Of a DNA stretch of 62,000 nucleotides, positions 59,103-62,000 are shown piece after piece (position 1 is the stretch's first letter; each line of letters starts with the position of its first letter). The stretch covers positions 50,001 to 112,000 of the forward strand of contig CAUYUJ010009413.1 of NCBI GenBank assembly GCA_963575745.1, given 5' to 3'. Under the pieces are notes generated by a model that did not search any database, had not been told where the DNA came from, and saw nothing but the letters and a program-made list of their open reading frames with translations. This stretch comes from Prorocentrum cordatum (taxonomy: Eukaryota > Sar > Dinophyceae > Prorocentrales > Prorocentraceae). A program made the position numbers and the translations under genes.

Positions 59103-59319
59103 GCCCTCCGCCATGGACGGCCTCCCGGGGTGGCGCGCAGAGGGAACAGACATCAGCACGGGAGGCTTTTCCTCGTTTTCGGCCTCGCGTCGTGCCGGGC
59201 CCCGGGACCGTCAAGAAGCGGCTCAGGATGAAAAGGTGATCGGGCGGCTCGGGAGGACGAGCCGGCTCCTGGGACGAGATTCGGCGCTCTTGGGAGCCAC
59301 GTTGCGAAGAGAACACGAC

Positions 59320-59475
59320 GAGGAGCAGGTACCCAGACCGCTACCCGTACCTCGATTTCCCCTTTGGGGGGCCTTCTCTGAGGCCCTCGTCGCCACCGCT
59401 GTATTCGCCTCGAAATTCTGGTCAGAGCGCACCTCGGGAGAGGTCTGGGGAGTAGCGTTTTCCGCGACCGTCGAA
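59320..59475 (+). repeat. DR-P copy
   Basis: GCAGGTACCCAGACCGCTAC ... GCCCTCGTCGCCACCGCTG ... GGTCAGAGCGCACCTCGGG, related to 6272-6450. Confidence 0.6.
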
Positions 59476-59865
59476 AAATGACTCAGGATGAGTAACCTGG
59501 TCCCAAGGAAGGTGCCGGGACTTCGGGGATCGCGTTTTGGCATGCGGCTCGGGATGAAGACCCGGCCAATGGGGAGGGATCCGGCGCCCTTAGGAGCCAC
59601 GTTGGAATAACATCACGACGGACGGTTTTGTTTTCATGTTCGACCCCTGGGGGCCCTCGCTGGGCCCTAGGATTGTGAAACAACGGCTCGGGGTGAAAAA
59701 CCTGCCCCAGGGCAAGGGTCGAGACCTCCAGAGACCGCGCCTTGGAGAAGCCCAGGCACTGAAAAGGCCACGACTTCGCCTGCCCGGGGCCCGATGTGTC
59801 CGTGGCGCTGTCCCGCCCTCTATTCTCCAGAGTTCCGACGACTTGTTTTGTTCAGTCCAGGCATC

Positions 59866-60037
59866 TGTCCTTGATTTCGGCTTCTGGGGCCCGTCACATA
59901 CATACAGGATGAGTATCTACCGCCAAGGAAGGGGTCGTGTCCTTTTGGGGTCCGCGGATTGGCGTCTGTCCTTGATTTCGGCTTCTGGGGCCCGTCAACA
60001 ATACATGCAGGGCGAACATCTACCGCCAAGGAAGGCC
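59866..60037 (+). repeat. ~100-bp tandem duplication
   Basis: CTGTCCTTGATTTCGGCTTC to CTACCGCCAAGGAAGG occurs at 59866-59933 and 59967-60033. Confidence 0.88.
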
Positions 60038-60354
60038 CGAAGCCAGGGTGTCAGAGGCCAGACGCGGCTGCAGACCCACGGCATCTGACGTTGTCGCAGC
60101 GTGGCTCCCCGCGGACTTCTTTTTTTCGGCGAGGCGCAGGAGTGACCCATCGCCGGAGTGACCTTTGGTGCGGGATCGCAGGGCTTCCCCCCAGCGCTGG
60201 CCCGCGCACTTGACAATCTGGCCCCGGCACGGCCCCGGAAAGCCGCGCGCCACAGGTCGCTCCTGCCCAGGCTCACTTTTTGCATTGTTTTTTCCCTAAA
60301 CAGCTTGCTGAACGGGGTGCTGTTGTGGTAGAATCTAGTTCCGGCCGAGGGAAG

Positions 60355-60905
60355 TCGGAGCAGAGACATCCTCACACAAATTTTATGGTTTTGGCCGTTT
60401 CGCTTGAGACATCCTCACAACTCTCGTTTCTGAGTTGGCCGGGATTGGCCGTTTCGCCTGAGACGTCCTCGAAAAGTTGCGCTCCGGGACGCCGCGCGAG
60501 AGGTGGTCCGGGCCGTTTCGCTTGAGACATCCTCGAATCTCTGAGCCCCGAGGTGCCGTGCGAGAGGTGGTCCGGGCCGTTTCGCCTGAGGCATCCTCGA
60601 AACTCTGAGCTCTGCGATGTCTTGCGCGAGGTGGTCCGGCCCGTTCCGTCTGAGACATCCTCGAAACTCTGACTTCGGAGATGCCGCGCGAGAGGTGGTC
60701 CGGCCCGTTTCGCCTGAGACATCCTCGAACTTCTGAGCTCTGAGATGCCCTGCGCGAGGTGGTCCGGCCCGTCTCGCCTGAGACATCCTTGCAACTCTGA
60801 GCTCTGAGATGCTGTGCGCAAGGTGGTCCGGCCTGTTTCGCACAAGACATTCTCGCAACTCTGAGCTCTCAGATGCTGCGCAAGAGGTGGTCCAGCCTGG
60901 GCCCA
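60355..60905 (+). repeat. ~61-bp tandem repeat, about nine units
   Basis: Units: GGCCGTTTCGCCTGAGACAT, CCTCGAAACTCTGAGCTC, TGAGATGCCGCGCGAGAGGT, GGTCC. The array stops at 60905 and resumes at 61592-61770, split by the ~309-bp repeats. Confidence 0.94.
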
Positions 60906-60924
60906 GAAGACCACATGTTACATA

Positions 60925-61600
60925 TCCTCCATGGGACCTTGCGAGCCTCAGGAGGCCCCAGAGAGGTCCAGGAGGCCGCAGGACGCCCAGGACAGGCCCC
61001 AGGGGGCCCCAGGAGATTCCCAGGAGGCTCCCAGGAGGCCCCAGGAGGCCCCCTATCAGAACGTATCAAATTAATACACATCCGGTGTCGATTCGTTGAT
61101 TCTTCCTGCTCTTGTGCCCCCCCCTCCATTTTGAGGGGCCCAAGCGGCCACAGGTTAGATATCCCCCCTGGGAGCCCCAAGAGGCTTCAGGAAACCTCAG
61201 GTGGAGTTCACGAGGCCACAGGAGGCCCAGGAGGAAGCTCCAGGATGTCCCCAGGAGGCACCAGGAGGCACCAGGAGGCCGCAGGACGCCCAGGACAGGC
61301 CCCAGGGGCCCCAGGGGCCCCCGGGAGATTCCCAGGAGGCTCTCAGGAGGCCCCAGGAGGCCCCCTATCAGAACGTGTCAAGTTAATACACATCTGGTGT
61401 CGATTCGTTGATTTTTCCTGCTCTTGTGCCCCCCCTCCATTTGGAGAGGCCCAAACGGCTACAGGTTAGATATCACCCCTGGGAGCCCCAAGAGGCTTCA
61501 GGAAACCCCAGGTGGAGTTCACGAGGCCACAGGAGGCCCAGGAGGAAGCTCCAGGAGGTCCCCAGGAGGCCCCAGGAGGCACCAGGAGGCACCCGCAACT
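60925..61600 (+). repeat. ~309-bp tandem repeat, about 2.2 units
   Basis: Unit from GAGGGGCCCAAGCGGCCACA (61131) to TTGTGCCCCCCCTCCATTT (61441), with inner CCAGGAGGC phrases. A partial unit precedes (60966-61131) and another follows (61445-61590). GATTCGTTGATT and CAGAACGTRTCAA are diagnostic inner marks. Confidence 0.92.
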
Positions 61601-61775
61601 CTGAGCTCTGAGACGCCGCGCTCGAGGTGGTCCGGCCCGTTTCGCCTGAGACTTCCTCGCGCCACGTTTCGCCCGAGACATCGTCGGAACTCTGGGGTCC
61701 GAGATGCCGCGCGCGAGGTGGTCCAGCCCGTTACGCTGGAGACATCCTCGCAACTCTAGGCTCCGAGATGCCGTT
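61592..61775 (+). repeat. ~61-bp tandem repeat, resumed
   Basis: Three units of the same type as 60355-60905 (GCAACTCTGAGCTCTGAGA ... CGAGGTGGTCCGGCCCG). Confidence 0.92.
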
Positions 61776-61782
61776 CGGGATG

Positions 61783-61930
61783 AAGAGGAGGTTGAGGAGG
61801 AGGAGGAGGAGGAGGAGGAGGAGGAGGAGGAGGAGGAGGACGAGGACGAGGGGGAGGAGGAGGAGGAGGAGGAGGAGGAGGAGGAGGAGGAGGAGGAGGA
61901 GGAGGAGAAGGAAGGGAGAAGGAGGAGGCG
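61783..61930 (+). repeat. (GGA)n microsatellite
   Basis: About 140 bp of GGA with a GACGAGGACGAGG interruption. Confidence 0.96.
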
Positions 61931-62000
61931 GATGATATGTGCATGAGGGAGCAGGCAGGAGGGGGGGGAGGCCCCAGAGGGCTCCAGGAGGCCGCAGGAC

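Noticed and set aside
1-62000. Spliced-leader RNA, 5S rRNA or snRNA genes
   Set aside because: I looked for the dinoflagellate spliced-leader core (GCCATTTTGGCTCAAG) and for 5S/U6-like boxes and saw no convincing match by eye. A covariance-model search would be needed to exclude them.

Overview
The window looks like nuclear DNA of a high-GC dinoflagellate; a Prorocentrum-like genome would fit, but the species cannot be fixed from sequence alone. The reasons are: no long clean ORFs and no operon or Shine-Dalgarno layout; very short exons with third positions almost all G/C, separated by large introns; introns that fit the GA-AG, GC-AG and GT-AG classes, often followed by G as described for dinoflagellates; many short terminal-inverted-repeat (TIR) elements, some with target-site duplications (TSDs); and very heavy micro- and minisatellite content. 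Most long ORFs in the window are translations of microsatellites or tandem repeats.

Layout. 1-31 kb: no gene I can name. This part is a mosaic of TIR/foldback elements (labelled here DR-A to DR-R), GA, GGA, CCT and GAC microsatellites, and a roughly 35-bp satellite present as two arrays in opposite orientation (4.8-6.2 kb and 14.35-15.2 kb). Between the arrays lies a 4.3-kb segment (7.41-11.71 kb) bounded by inverted repeats. 31-45 kb: candidate exons (a signal-peptide-like exon at 31.3 kb, others at 33.0, 35.5, 38.0 and 44.9 kb) separated by repeats, a ~160-bp satellite (39.3-40.3 kb) and a 1.8-kb TGATGA array. 45.6-54.06 kb: the one gene I can assign, a split seven-transmembrane protein resembling the GOST/Lung-7TM-R family (GPR107/GPR108/TMEM87 type). 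Its exons run on the + strand from about 45.6 or 46.2 kb to a TGA at 54058-54060. 54-62 kb: 73-bp, 61-bp and ~309-bp tandem arrays, more TIR elements, and two isolated exon-like segments (56.5 and 58.6 kb).

Main result. Within the 7TM gene, at least three short introns look like recent insertions of TIR/foldback elements (introners). At 47008-47209 a ~195-bp foldback element is flanked by GAAGAGG on both sides; removing it with GA-AG|G boundaries rejoins one reading frame leading straight into TM1. At 46300-46499 a second element sits between two near-copies of an 11-bp site and fits GC-AG|G. Fifteen bases later a third insertion (46515-46832) fits GA-AG|G, leaving a 15-nt micro-exon in phase. 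The last intron (53738-53887) holds a reduced member of the foldback family, and more than six other copies lie elsewhere in the window. Several further TIR families (DR-B, DR-C, DR-H, DR-M) have visible 4-6 bp TSDs. The window therefore shows several element families, some of them apparently supplying splice sites, in and around a single gene.
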